From Aliihoeflea sp. 40Bstr573 (GTDB lineage Bacteria; Pseudomonadota; Alphaproteobacteria; Rhizobiales; Rhizobiaceae): a stretch of DNA of 64,000 nucleotides. This document shows, in pieces, positions 29,095-38,462 of this stretch. Every line of letters begins with the position of its first letter. Within the stretch, counting starts at the first letter, position 1. The stretch lies in assembly GCF_024105655.1 (NCBI RefSeq), contig NZ_JAAAMH010000001.1, positions 310,001 to 374,000 on the forward strand. The letters run 5' to 3'. The notes beneath the pieces are model-generated. The model had not been told where the DNA came from. It saw only the letters and a program-made list of their open reading frames with translations, and searched no databases. The position numbers and the translations under genes were made by a program.

Positions 29095-30043
29095 TCAGGT
29101 CTCAGTGGCACCCGAAAAGGTCATCCCGCCCGCGCCGGGCTCGCCCGTCGCCGCCGAGCCGCGCAAGCAAAGCACGTTGACCGCTGACGTCTGGCGCCAG
29201 TTCCGCCAGCACAAAGGCGGCGTCATGGGCGCGATCGTGTTCCTGACGATCATCTTCCTCGTGGTCTTCGGGCCCTATATTCACGGCGTCGACCCATCGG
29301 CACTGAACGTGCGCGAGCGCAATGCCGGCATTTCGCTTGCCCATCCGATGGGGACGGACAATCTGGGCCGCGACACCTTCGCGCAAATCCTGGCCGGAGG
29401 ACGGACCTCACTTTCGGTCGGGGTCACCGCGATGCTCCTGTCGCTTTTCGTGGGCACCACGATCGGGGTGCTGGCCGGCTACTTCAAGAAGCTGGAAGGG
29501 CCGCTGATGCGGCTGACGGACCTCTTTCTGGCGCTGCCGCTTCTGCCGCTGCTGCTGGTCATCATCATGCTTTTCCGCGACACGCTGCGGCGCTCGTTCG
29601 GGCCGGAGACGGGCATCTTCATGCTGATCGTGTTCGTCATCGGCATCACGAGCTGGATGCAGACGGCGCGCATCGTGCGCGGAGCAGTCCTCTCGGTGAA
29701 GGAGCAGGAGTTCGTGCTGGCGGCCAAGAGCATCGGCACGCGCGAGCGTCGCATCATCACGCGGCACATCCTGCCGAACGTACTGTCGCCGATCATGGTA
29801 TCGGCAACACTCGGTATCGCGACGGCAATCATCACCGAGTCCGCTCTGAGCTTTCTCGGTCTCGGTTTCCCGTCCGACTTCCCGACATGGGGGCGTCTGC
29901 TGTTCGACGGCGTGAACTTCATGCAGATCAACCCCTCGCGCGTCATCTGGCCTGGACTGGCGATCTCGCTGACGGTGCTTTCGGTGAACTATATCGGCGA
30001 CGGCATACGCGACGCGCTCGATCCGCGTATTCGCGGGCGGTAG
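29087..30043 (+). CDS. ABC transporter permease (OppC-like)
   Basis: A 318-residue permease with an N-terminal OppC_N segment and the coupling motif AAKSIGTRERRIITRHILPN. Six membrane segments are predicted. It ends the importer operon; one base separates its stop from that of the convergent MFS gene. Confidence 0.94.
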   Translation: MIDQVSVAPEKVIPPAPGSPVAAEPRKQSTLTADVWRQFRQHKGGVMGAIVFLTIIFLVVFGPYIHGVDPSALNVRERNAGISLAHPMGTDNLGRDTFAQILAGGRTSLSVGVTAMLLSLFVGTTIGVLAGYFKKLEGPLMRLTDLFLALPLLPLLLVIIMLFRDTLRRSFGPETGIFMLIVFVIGITSWMQTARIVRGAVLSVKEQEFVLAAKSIGTRERRIITRHILPNVLSPIMVSATLGIATAIITESALSFLGLGFPSDFPTWGRLLFDGVNFMQINPSRVIWPGLAISLTVLSVNYIGDGIRDALDPRIRGR

Positions 30044-30044
30044 G

Positions 30045-31244
30045 TCATATGCGACGTGGCAGGTAATGCCACGTCACCACCGCGCAGACGGCCATCAAGA
30101 TCGCGAGCGAGGCGAAGACGCCGCCGAGGCCAAAGAAGATCAGGACTATGGAATAGACCAGCGGCGGCATCAGTTCCGACAGGTCGAGATAGGTGCGATA
30201 GACGGCCGTCATCTGAGCGCGTTCATGGCTGCGGACAGCGCGCATGAAGACGACGGAGCCCAGAGCGTCGAGCGCCACGCCGAAAAACGCCGTGACGAGC
30301 AGGAACGCGCCGGCGACCCAGGGCGAGGCTTCGCCTGCAGCGGCCGTGACGGTCAGCCCGACGGCCATTCCGGCAAACGCCACCGCCATGGTACGGCGCG
30401 CGCCGAATCTGGCGCCAAGTCGCCCCCACAACAGCGCGGTGAACAGGAGCGCATTTCCGGCCGAGACGATCAGCCCGCCGGCGAGGCTGCCCTGCCCCGT
30501 TACGACCATCAGGAGCGGCGCGTAGACAAAGAAGCTCGTCCAGAAACAGGAGCGGCCAAACGCGATGAACCACGCGAGCCTCAGCCGCGGCTGGGCGAGA
30601 AAACGGCCGATATTGGCAAGCGGATTGGCCGGCTTGGTCTTGCCGGGCCGGATCGCAATATTGTCGGACAGACGAAAATACCAGAAGAAGCAGAGCAGGA
30701 TCGCGGCGAAAATCGCGACGGCTCCATGCGCCGCCCAGAGGCCGAACTGCGAATAGAGGGTGACGCCGAGCGTGGGACCGCACATCCATGCGATGGTGGA
30801 CCAGGCCATGCGCAGCGATTCCGACTGAATGAACTGTGTCTTGCGAATGTGATCCATGATGTAGAGGTTGAGCGTGATCGACAGCGCCGACGCGCCGATG
30901 ACCCGCGCCAGCATGCCGCCGAGCTGGCCCGCAAGCGTTCCCGTGACGAGGCAGAGCGAGCCAAGTCCGAGAAGCAGGACGCCGGCAGTATAGACGCGGC
31001 GGCGCGCAAAACGCTGGATCGCCAGCGGCATCAGGATGGTTGCCGACAGGCCGAGAAGCGCGACGACCGTGTAGGTCAGCGAAACGGACTGCTCGCTGCG
31101 CAGAAGTTCGTAAGCCTGGATCGGGATGACGCTGGCGACCGAGGCGCGGGCGAACGATTCCAGAGTGAACAGGATTGCAAAGGTACGCGCGCCGGGCGCG
31201 CGCGCTGCAGGAAGCCAGATCGGATGCCGGACCTGCGCGACCAT
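30045..31244 (-). CDS. Major facilitator superfamily transporter
   Basis: A 399-residue protein with about 11-12 hydrophobic segments in two halves separated by a basic cytoplasmic loop near residues 190-220. It resembles drug- or metabolite-exporting MFS proteins, but no substrate-specific motif is seen. It converges on the peptide importer and is followed upstream by an aldo/keto reductase gene on the same strand 115 bases away. Confidence 0.88.
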   Translation of the reverse strand: MVAQVRHPIWLPAARAPGARTFAILFTLESFARASVASVIPIQAYELLRSEQSVSLTYTVVALLGLSATILMPLAIQRFARRRVYTAGVLLLGLGSLCLVTGTLAGQLGGMLARVIGASALSITLNLYIMDHIRKTQFIQSESLRMAWSTIAWMCGPTLGVTLYSQFGLWAAHGAVAIFAAILLCFFWYFRLSDNIAIRPGKTKPANPLANIGRFLAQPRLRLAWFIAFGRSCFWTSFFVYAPLLMVVTGQGSLAGGLIVSAGNALLFTALLWGRLGARFGARRTMAVAFAGMAVGLTVTAAAGEASPWVAGAFLLVTAFFGVALDALGSVVFMRAVRSHERAQMTAVYRTYLDLSELMPPLVYSIVLIFFGLGGVFASLAILMAVCAVVTWHYLPRRI

Positions 31245-31359
31245 GCGCCCCCTCCTTCATGGAAGACGAGCTATGCGGCGGCGCAGATCGAACGGTTATG
31301 AGGAAACCGGCATGACGTGACGCAATTTCGTCTGGACCAAGGAGCGGGTTGAGCCCGGC

Positions 31360-32202
31360 TCAGGCGGCGTCCCATTCCGGCGAGAAATCGTAGCCGCAGA
31401 TGCGCGCGTTCTTCACGCCGAGTGCGCTGATCGCTGCCATTTCACCATCGGTGAGCGCGAAATCGAACATGTCGAAATTCTCGGCGAGCCGTTCCTTCCG
31501 CGTCGTGCGCGGGATCGCGACGACACCGTCCTGCTGGACGTGCCAACGCAGGACAATCTGGCCCGGCGTCTTGCCATGTGCCTTCGCCGCATCGACGACC
31601 GCTCGTTCCGCAAAAAGGTCGCCACCACGGGCCAGTGGACAATACGAGGTCATCGCCATGCCGGCCTTGCGACACGCGGCGTACACCTTCGCCTGGTCGA
31701 GATAAGGATGATGCTCGACCTGATTGGCGACGAGCGGCGCATCGGAAAGCGCGAGTGCTTCGGCAAGGAGCCCGGTCGGAAAATTCGAGACGCCGACATG
31801 GCGGGTCAGGCCATCTGCGCGAGCCTTGTTCAGCGCCTCGATCGTCTCGGCGAGCGGAATCTTCGGATTGGGCCAGTGGATGAGAAGAAGGTCGACCTGA
31901 TCGAGCTTCAAGCGCTCGAGGCTCTTTTCGGCTGAGCGGCGGAAATCGTTTGCCGCCAGATCGGTCCACCAAACCTTGGTGGTGACGAAAACCTCGTCCC
32001 GCGCAAGACCCGAGCGGCGCAGGCCCTCGCCAACATCCATCTCGTTGCCATAGCTGGCGGCGGTATCGAGATGGCGGTAGCCGATGCCGAGCGCATGGGC
32101 GACGAGATCGGCACAGACTTCGCCTTTCAAAGTCCACGTGCCAAGGCCGAGGGCCGGGATGCTTGCGCCATTCGCTTCGATTCTGTGCATCGCTCCGTCC
32201 AT
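31360..32202 (-). CDS. Aldo/keto reductase, DkgB-like
   Basis: A 280-residue NADPH-dependent reductase. The catalytic tetrad is visible as Asp46 and Tyr51 (LDTAASYGNE), Lys76 (TTKVWW) and His109 (LLIHWPNP). The IPRTTRKERLAENFDMFDF stretch binds the cofactor. It is closest to the 2,5-diketo-D-gluconate reductase group, but the substrate is inferred only loosely. It diverges from the acyltransferase gene. Confidence 0.9.
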   Translation of the reverse strand: MDGAMHRIEANGASIPALGLGTWTLKGEVCADLVAHALGIGYRHLDTAASYGNEMDVGEGLRRSGLARDEVFVTTKVWWTDLAANDFRRSAEKSLERLKLDQVDLLLIHWPNPKIPLAETIEALNKARADGLTRHVGVSNFPTGLLAEALALSDAPLVANQVEHHPYLDQAKVYAACRKAGMAMTSYCPLARGGDLFAERAVVDAAKAHGKTPGQIVLRWHVQQDGVVAIPRTTRKERLAENFDMFDFALTDGEMAAISALGVKNARICGYDFSPEWDAA

Positions 32203-32263
32203 CCTTCTGCTTGGCCGTGCCGGTCGGTTTCATGCTACCGACTTGTAACAACGAGATTCTTCA

Positions 32264-33253
32264 ATGACCGACCTAGTGCACAGCCCGCCCAAAAACAAAT
32301 CCCGGATCGAACTGATCGACGCGGCGCGCGGCTTTGCGCTGGTCGCGATGGCGATCTACCATTTCGCATGGGACCTTGAATTCTTCGGCTATGCGACGCC
32401 CGGCATGACCGCTGTCGGCGGGTGGCGGATTTTTGCGCGCTCGATCGCCTCGTCCTTCCTGTTTCTCGTCGGCTTCAGCCTGTTTCTCGCCCATGTGCGC
32501 GGGGTGCGCTGGCGTCCCTTCTGGTGGCGGATGCTGCAGGTAGGCGGGGCCGCAGTGGCGATCACGATCGTCACCTATTTCGCGACGCCCGACTCATTCA
32601 TCTTCTTCGGAATCTTGCATCACATTGCGCTGGCGAGCATCGTCGGCCTTTTGTTCCTACGCCTGCCGGCCGTGGCAATTGTCGTCATCGCGGCAGGCGT
32701 GATCGCTCTGCCGGTGCTGTGGCGCAGCGACGTTTTCAACGCAATGGCGCTCGCCTGGACGGGCCTCGCCCCGGTCAATCCGCGATCCAACGATTTCGTG
32801 CCGCTGTTTCCATGGTTCGGTGCCGTCCTCCTCGGGATGGCGACGGCGCAGGTCGCGCGCGCTTCAGGCTGGACGGAACGGGCGGCCAGCAAATCCCTGC
32901 CCGGCTGGACCAAGCCGCTGCAATTTGCCGGACAGCACAGCCTGGTCGTCTACCTACTGCATCAGCCGATCCTGATCGGCCTGATCTTTCTCGCTTCGCT
33001 CATCGTGCCACCTCTAGCCGAGGAGCCACGCGTCGGCTTCCAGCGAGCCTGCGAGGCACAGTGCGTCGAGACCCGCGATGGCGCTTTTTGCGAAGCCTAT
33101 TGCGGCTGCGTGGTCGCTCAAATCGATGGCGACGCGCGCGCGGCAGAGATTTACACTGGCGCACCGAGCCAGGGCACGACGGCGTGGCTCAGCGACGTCG
33201 CCGCGCAATGCTCGATCGCAACCGATATGGAAATGCCAGGAGAAGCCGAATGA
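32264..33253 (+). CDS. DUF1624 membrane acyltransferase with cysteine-rich tail
   Basis: A 329-residue polytopic membrane protein of the heparan-alpha-glucosaminide N-acetyltransferase-like (DUF1624) family. The N-terminal RIELIDAARGFALVAMAIYHFAWD motif is characteristic, and about seven to eight membrane segments follow. The last 70 residues form a soluble tail with six cysteines (CEAQC, CEAYCGC and QC). Its stop overlaps the start of the next gene (ATGA), so the two are coupled. Substrate unknown. Confidence 0.88.
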   Translation: MTDLVHSPPKNKSRIELIDAARGFALVAMAIYHFAWDLEFFGYATPGMTAVGGWRIFARSIASSFLFLVGFSLFLAHVRGVRWRPFWWRMLQVGGAAVAITIVTYFATPDSFIFFGILHHIALASIVGLLFLRLPAVAIVVIAAGVIALPVLWRSDVFNAMALAWTGLAPVNPRSNDFVPLFPWFGAVLLGMATAQVARASGWTERAASKSLPGWTKPLQFAGQHSLVVYLLHQPILIGLIFLASLIVPPLAEEPRVGFQRACEAQCVETRDGAFCEAYCGCVVAQIDGDARAAEIYTGAPSQGTTAWLSDVAAQCSIATDMEMPGEAE

Positions 33254-33726
33254 CGACGATCGATCAACCGCCGATGCGTTTTCCCTGGCCGCCGGTCATC
33301 CTCGTGTCGGCCGTGGCGCTGGCCATCATTCTGGGAAGCGTCATACCGTTGCCCTGGCTGCGCGGGCCGTTCGCCGAGTTCCTCGCCGGCGTTGGCGCGC
33401 TGATAATCGTCGGCGGGGCGACGCTCGTCGTGCTCGCGATCACGCGGTTCCGCAAGACCGGGACGCCGGTCGCACCGACCTCTTCGGCACAGCGCCTCGT
33501 GACAGACGGTCCGTTCGCGATCAGCCGCAATCCGATCTATCTCGGCGGCGTGACCATCCTCATCGGGCTCGCGCTCGTCACGCACAATGCCTGGTTCATC
33601 CTCGCCGGCTTCGCGGCGGGCATCGCAATCAGCTTCATCGCGATCCGCCCGGAAGAACGGCATCTCGACCGGCGCTTCGGAAAAGCCTATCGCGACTATG
33701 CAAAGCGGGTTCGCAGGTGGTTCTGA
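33250..33726 (+). CDS. Isoprenylcysteine carboxyl methyltransferase-like membrane protein
   Basis: A 158-residue membrane protein with four to five predicted segments. The C-terminal signature GPFAISRNPIYLGGV followed by RPEERHLDRRFGKAYRDYAKRVRRW places it in the ICMT/PEMT-like SAM-dependent methyltransferase group. It is translationally coupled to the DUF1624 gene. Bacterial members often have unknown small-molecule or lipid substrates. Confidence 0.9.
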   Translation: MTTIDQPPMRFPWPPVILVSAVALAIILGSVIPLPWLRGPFAEFLAGVGALIIVGGATLVVLAITRFRKTGTPVAPTSSAQRLVTDGPFAISRNPIYLGGVTILIGLALVTHNAWFILAGFAAGIAISFIAIRPEERHLDRRFGKAYRDYAKRVRRWF

Positions 33727-34113
33727 TCAGGTATTGACGCCCAGCTCGGCGAGACGCTCGACGCAAGCTTCCTCGGCACCGTCGAGTTCCGACAGCGTTT
33801 CCTCGAGGTCACGGCGCTTCTGGCGCAGATCCTCGCGCTTTTCCTCGATGCGCTTGATCATCAGCTTGAGCTGACCCACCTCGCCGGGCGGCTCGCGGTA
33901 CATCTGGATGATCTCGCGGATCTCGTTGATCGAGAAGCCGAGGCGCTTGCCGCGCATGATCTGCTTGATGAGGTGGCGATCGGCAGGGCGGAACAGGCGC
34001 GTGCGTCCCCGTCGCACGGGCATGACCAGCCCCTCGTCCTCGTAGAACCGCAAGGTGCGGGTCGATACGCCGAACTCGCGCGTGAGCTCGGTGATCGTGT
34101 AAAATTCCCGCAT
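33727..34113 (-). CDS. MerR-family transcriptional regulator
   Basis: A 128-residue regulator. The winged helix-turn-helix is in the first 70 residues (YTITELTREFGVSTRTLRFYEDEGLV), followed by a dimerising coiled coil. No C-terminal metal-binding cysteines are present beyond one, so a metal sensor is unlikely; the DNA-binding part resembles the LiuR-type regulators of branched-chain amino-acid breakdown. The stop abuts the ICMT stop (TGATCA). The target genes are not evident locally. Confidence 0.9.
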   Translation of the reverse strand: MREFYTITELTREFGVSTRTLRFYEDEGLVMPVRRGRTRLFRPADRHLIKQIMRGKRLGFSINEIREIIQMYREPPGEVGQLKLMIKRIEEKREDLRQKRRDLEETLSELDGAEEACVERLAELGVNT

Positions 34114-34220
34114 CCGCTTATCCGATCAAGCCTTTGGAACCGAGCCGAGACTGCCACGGCATTTACGTAAAAGTCAATTACGCCGGCTCACTGCGGTGTG
34201 CGACCGTCTAGGATCGACAC

Positions 34221-35627
34221 CTAGAGAAGGCCGAACCACCAGGTTGCAAGGCCGAGAAAGGCGAAGAAGCCGACGACGTCGGTGATTGTGGTGACGAACA
34301 CCGCGGAGGCGACGGCGGGATCTGCGCCAACCTTGTCCAGCAGCAGCGGCACGAGAATGCCCGCCAGGGCCGCTGTAAAGAGGTTGATCAGCATCGCGAC
34401 CGCTATGACCATGCCGATGTCGTTGGAAAACCAGAAGGCGGCGATGCTTCCGACCAGCACCGCGAACAGGACGCCGTTGATCAAGCCGACGCCCATTTCG
34501 CGGCGTATGATGCGGCCGGCGTTGTAGATATCGAGGTCACGGGTAGCGAGCGCGCGGACGGTGACCGTCATGGTCTGCGAAGCGGCATTGCCGCCCATGC
34601 CGGCGACGATGGGCATCAGGATCGCGAGCGCGACGACCTCCTGGATCGTGGCGTCGAAAAGGCCGATCACCGAGGCCGCGAGAAAGGCCATGACGAGGTT
34701 GATCAGAAGCCAGGGCACGCGCGAGCGCGATGTGGTGCGCACGGAATCCGACAATTCCTCGTCGCCGACGCCGCCCATGCGCAGGAGATCTTCCTCGGCT
34801 TCTTCCTGAATGACGTCAACGACGTCGTCGATGGTCAGGACGCCGACAAGCCGCTCGTTCTCGTCGACGACGGCAGCGGAGAGAAGATCGTACTGCTCGA
34901 ATTCCTGCGCCGCCTCTTCCTGGTCCATCGTCGCGGGGATCGCGTGACGCGTCTCGTGCATCACGTCCTCGATCCTCACACCGCGTTGCGAGCGCAGGAT
35001 GCGGTCAAGGTCGACGGCGCCCATCAGCCGGAAGGTAGGGTCGACGACGAAAATCTGGGGAAACGAGTCCGGCAGGTTCTTGTCTTCGCGCAGGTAGTCG
35101 ATCGTCTGGCCGACCGTCCAGAAAGGTGGCACGGCAACGAACTCCGTCTGCATGCGCCGGCCGGCGGTCTCTTCGGGATAGTCGAGAGAGCGGCGCAGCC
35201 GTATCCGTTCGGTAAACGGAAGCTGCTTGAGGATCTCGTCCTGATCCTCCCTGTCCAGGTCTTCCAGAATGTAGACCGCGTCGTCCGAATCCAGTTCCTG
35301 GACAGCCTGCGCGATCTGTGCGTTAGGCAGATGCTCGACGATGTCGAGACGGATCGCCTCATCGACCTCGGTCAGTGCCGTGAAGTCGAACTCGTCACCC
35401 ATGAGAACGACAAGGCTGCGGCGCGCCTCGGCCGGCAGGGCTTCGAGAAGGTCGCCGATTTCGGATTGGTGGAAGCCAGAGACTTCGCTTTTCAGCGTGT
35501 CGGCGTCCTGATCTTCGATGGCAGCGGTGATGCGCGCGATGAAGTCCTGCCGGATCGCGCCGTGTTCATTGTAGATTTCAGGCCGAGCCTCTTCGCCGCC
35601 GCCGGTTTGGTTGTCGTGGGCAATCAT
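34221..35627 (-). CDS. mgtE: Magnesium transporter MgtE
   Basis: A 468-residue Mg2+ channel. It has the cytoplasmic N-domain with MgtE repeats (residues about 30-135), two CBS domains (about 140-265) that sense Mg2+, the connecting helix and a five-segment membrane domain with MPIVAGMGGNAASQT. ATG at 35627 follows GGAGGCG and is preferred over an in-frame ATG four codons upstream. Confidence 0.95.
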   Translation of the reverse strand: MIAHDNQTGGGEEARPEIYNEHGAIRQDFIARITAAIEDQDADTLKSEVSGFHQSEIGDLLEALPAEARRSLVVLMGDEFDFTALTEVDEAIRLDIVEHLPNAQIAQAVQELDSDDAVYILEDLDREDQDEILKQLPFTERIRLRRSLDYPEETAGRRMQTEFVAVPPFWTVGQTIDYLREDKNLPDSFPQIFVVDPTFRLMGAVDLDRILRSQRGVRIEDVMHETRHAIPATMDQEEAAQEFEQYDLLSAAVVDENERLVGVLTIDDVVDVIQEEAEEDLLRMGGVGDEELSDSVRTTSRSRVPWLLINLVMAFLAASVIGLFDATIQEVVALAILMPIVAGMGGNAASQTMTVTVRALATRDLDIYNAGRIIRREMGVGLINGVLFAVLVGSIAAFWFSNDIGMVIAVAMLINLFTAALAGILVPLLLDKVGADPAVASAVFVTTITDVVGFFAFLGLATWWFGLL

Positions 35628-35804
35628 CGGCGCCTCCATGGGTGTTCGGATGGAGTTTGAGGATGTCGGGCGAAACGGATGGCTGGCCGGTTCGTCTGAC
35701 AGGCCGACTGGTTGGGTAAGACGAAGGCGGCAAAGCCGCAAGCCCTTGCCGCGCAAAAACGCCGGCGATCGGGTGAAGGCTGCGGCGCTGTGGCTTCGGT
35801 CGCT

Positions 35805-36500
35805 TCAGACGGTAAGGAAGCGGCGCACGTGCGGATCGTCGAGATCGTGCGCTTCGCCCGAATGGACGATCTGGCCGCGGTCCATGATGTGGATGTCGTC
35901 GGCAAGCTCACGGCAGAAGTCGAGATACTGCTCGACGAGGAGGACGGCGATGCCGGCGGAATCGCGCAGGTAGCGGATCGCGCGGCCGATATCCTTGATG
36001 ATCGACGGCTGGATGCCTTCGGTAGGTTCATCAAGGACGAGGAGTTTGGGACGCAGGACAAGCGCGCGGCCGATAGCCAATTGCTGCTGCTGGCCGCCCG
36101 AAAGATCGCCACCTCGTCGGCCGAGCAAGTCCTTCAGCACTGGAAACAGCGCGAAAACATGATCGGGGATGTTGCGGTCGGAGCGCTTCAGCGGCGCGTA
36201 ACCGGTCTCGAGATTTTCGCACACGGTCAGGAGTGGAAAGATCTCGCGGCCCTGGGGAACGAATGCGATGCCCGACCGGGCGCGCTCTGACGGCGCGCTC
36301 CGGTCGAGCACCTTCCCCTCAAAATCGATCGAACCCGTCGTCAGGCGGTGATGGCCGACGATGGCGCGCATCAGGCTGGTCTTGCCAACACCGTTGCGCC
36401 CGAGGACGCAGGTGATGCGACCGGGATGCGCGGTAAGGGAAACGCCTCGCAATGCCCGAGCAGCGCCGTAATGGAGGGTGGCGTCGGTGACGGTCAGCAT
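35805..36500 (-). CDS. urtE: Urea ABC transporter ATP-binding protein UrtE
   Basis: A 231-residue ABC ATPase of the branched-chain amino acid/urea class (LivF-like). Walker A is GRNGVGKT, signature LSGGQQQQLAIGRA, Walker B LLVLDEPTEGIQPSII; the EGIQPSI stretch is typical of UrtE. It is the last gene of urtABCDE. Confidence 0.94.
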   Translation of the reverse strand: MLTVTDATLHYGAARALRGVSLTAHPGRITCVLGRNGVGKTSLMRAIVGHHRLTTGSIDFEGKVLDRSAPSERARSGIAFVPQGREIFPLLTVCENLETGYAPLKRSDRNIPDHVFALFPVLKDLLGRRGGDLSGGQQQQLAIGRALVLRPKLLVLDEPTEGIQPSIIKDIGRAIRYLRDSAGIAVLLVEQYLDFCRELADDIHIMDRGQIVHSGEAHDLDDPHVRRFLTV

Positions 36501-36504
36501 GGCT

Positions 36505-37251
36505 TCACCTTCCCAGATAGACTTCGACGACGCGGGGGTCCGCGCTGACGTGATCGAGCGAACCTTCGGAGAGCACCGATCCTTCGTGCAGGCAGGTGAC
36601 CTTGACGCCAAGCTCTCGGACGAAGTGCATGTCGTGCTCCACGACGATGACCGAGTGCGTGCGGGCGATGTCGCGCAAAAGGCGCGCTGTTTCCTCGGTT
36701 TCGGCGTCAGTCATGCCGGCCACCGGCTCGTCGACAAGCAGGAGCTTGGGATCTTGCGCGAGCAACATGCCGATCTCCAGCCACTGTTTCTGGCCATGCG
36801 AGAGATTGGCTGCGAGATCGTCGCGGCGTGCAGCCAGACGCACCGTTTCGAGGATGCCATCGAGCTTGCGCCGCGCCGCGGCGGTTTCGCGCCAGAAGAG
36901 CGTCGGGAATATGGTACGCGGCCCCTTGAGCGCGAGCAGCAGATTGTCCTCCACCGAGTGGCTTTCGAACACGGTCGGCTTCTGGAATTTGCGGCCGATA
37001 CCCATGATGGCGATGTCCGCTTCATCGTGACGGGTCAGATCGACTTCGCCGTCGAAAAAGACCTCGCCGCTATCCGGCCGCGTCTTGCCGGTGATGATGT
37101 CCATCATCGTGGTCTTGCCCGCGCCGTTGGGGCCGATGATGGCCCGCATCTCCCCCTTGTCGAGCACGAGCGAGAGATTGTTGATCGCGCGGAACCCGTC
37201 GAAGGAAACCGAGACGCCGTCGAGATAGAGGATCGTGTTGGATTTCGACAT
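36505..37251 (-). CDS. urtD: Urea ABC transporter ATP-binding protein UrtD
   Basis: A 248-residue LivG-like ABC ATPase. Walker A is GPNGAGKT, signature LSHGQKQWLEIGM and Walker B LLLVDEPVAGMT; the HGQKQW signature is typical of UrtD. ATG at 37251 follows GAGTGAG; an in-frame GTG at 37260 overlapping the urtC stop is the alternative. Confidence 0.94.
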   Translation of the reverse strand: MSKSNTILYLDGVSVSFDGFRAINNLSLVLDKGEMRAIIGPNGAGKTTMMDIITGKTRPDSGEVFFDGEVDLTRHDEADIAIMGIGRKFQKPTVFESHSVEDNLLLALKGPRTIFPTLFWRETAAARRKLDGILETVRLAARRDDLAANLSHGQKQWLEIGMLLAQDPKLLLVDEPVAGMTDAETEETARLLRDIARTHSVIVVEHDMHFVRELGVKVTCLHEGSVLSEGSLDHVSADPRVVEVYLGR

Positions 37252-37256
37252 GGCGC

Positions 37257-38462
37257 TCACTCGGCCGGTTGCGGGCTGGCATCGGCCCCCGGAAGACGGC
37301 GGACCGGCGGCTTTTCAGGACGCACGACGGGCAGGTCTGGCGTTTCCGACGCGCGAGCAGCCTTGGTATCGCGGCGATCTTCGAAATAGCGCCCGATCGT
37401 GCCGACGATACCCTTGGGCAGGAACAGCGTCACGGCGACGAAGAGGCCGCCGAGCGCGAAGAGCCAGAGGTCTGGATAAGCAGCGGTGAACCAGGTCTTG
37501 GCATAGTTGACGAGAATCGCGCCGATGATCGGCCCGACCAGCGTGCCGCGACCGCCGACGGCCGCCCAGACGACGATCTCGATCGAATTTGCCGGCGCGA
37601 ATTCGCCCGGATTGATGATGCCGACTTGCGGCACGTAGAGGGCGCCGGCGATGCCGGCCATGACAGCGGAGACGACGAAGGCGAAGAGCTTCACATATTC
37701 AGGCCGGTAGCCGATGAAGCGCGTGCGGGTTTCCGCGTCGCGCACCGCGATCATGATCTTGCCGAGCTTGGATTTCGTGATTGCGCTGCAGATGACAAAG
37801 GAGAGCGCGAGTGCGACGGCAGTTGCGGCAAAGAGCGCCGCGCGGGTGCCGGGCGCCTGGATCGAGTAGCCGACGATCTCGCGAAAATCGGTCAGGCCAT
37901 TGTTGCCGCCGAAGCCCATGTCGTTGCGGAAGAAGGCCAGCATCAGCGCATAGGTCATCGCCTGCGTGATGATCGACAGGTAGACGCCGGTGACGCGGCT
38001 GCGAAAGGCGAACCAGCCAAAGACGAAGGCGAGCAGACCGGGCACCACCATGACCATCAGCATGGCGAACCAGAAATGGTCGAAGCCCCACCAGTACCAG
38101 GGCAGTTCCGACCAGTTCAGGAACACCATGAAATCGGGCAGTTCGGCGTTTCCGTAGACGCCGCGCGAACCGATCTGGCGCATGAGATACATGCCCATCG
38201 CGTAGCCGCCGAGCGCGAAGAATGCGCCGTGGCCGAGCGAGAGGATGCCGACATAGCCCCAGACGAGATCGAGCGCGAGGGCGAGCATGGCGTAGGTCAG
38301 ATACTTGCCCATCAGGGCGACCATGTAATTGGGCACGCGCAGGGGATGGCCGATGGGCAGAAGCAGGTTGGATACGGGAACGAGGATCGCCGCCAGGAGG
38401 AGCAGGCCGACCACCCAGTAGAGCCGCGCCCCCAGCGCCCGGATGAATAATTGCGTGATCAT
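37257..38462 (-). CDS. urtC: Urea ABC transporter permease UrtC
   Basis: A 401-residue LivM-like permease with about nine to ten membrane segments, the VWGYVGILSLGHGAFFALGGYAMG stretch, and a hydrophilic Pro-rich tail. The start overlaps the urtB stop (ATGA). Confidence 0.95.
   Translation of the reverse strand: MITQLFIRALGARLYWVVGLLLLAAILVPVSNLLLPIGHPLRVPNYMVALMGKYLTYAMLALALDLVWGYVGILSLGHGAFFALGGYAMGMYLMRQIGSRGVYGNAELPDFMVFLNWSELPWYWWGFDHFWFAMLMVMVVPGLLAFVFGWFAFRSRVTGVYLSIITQAMTYALMLAFFRNDMGFGGNNGLTDFREIVGYSIQAPGTRAALFAATAVALALSFVICSAITKSKLGKIMIAVRDAETRTRFIGYRPEYVKLFAFVVSAVMAGIAGALYVPQVGIINPGEFAPANSIEIVVWAAVGGRGTLVGPIIGAILVNYAKTWFTAAYPDLWLFALGGLFVAVTLFLPKGIVGTIGRYFEDRRDTKAARASETPDLPVVRPEKPPVRRLPGADASPQPAE

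Noticed and set aside
35727-35739. Short GCGGC/GCCGC stem after urtE
   Set aside because: Only 5 bp and no T-run; too weak to call a terminator.
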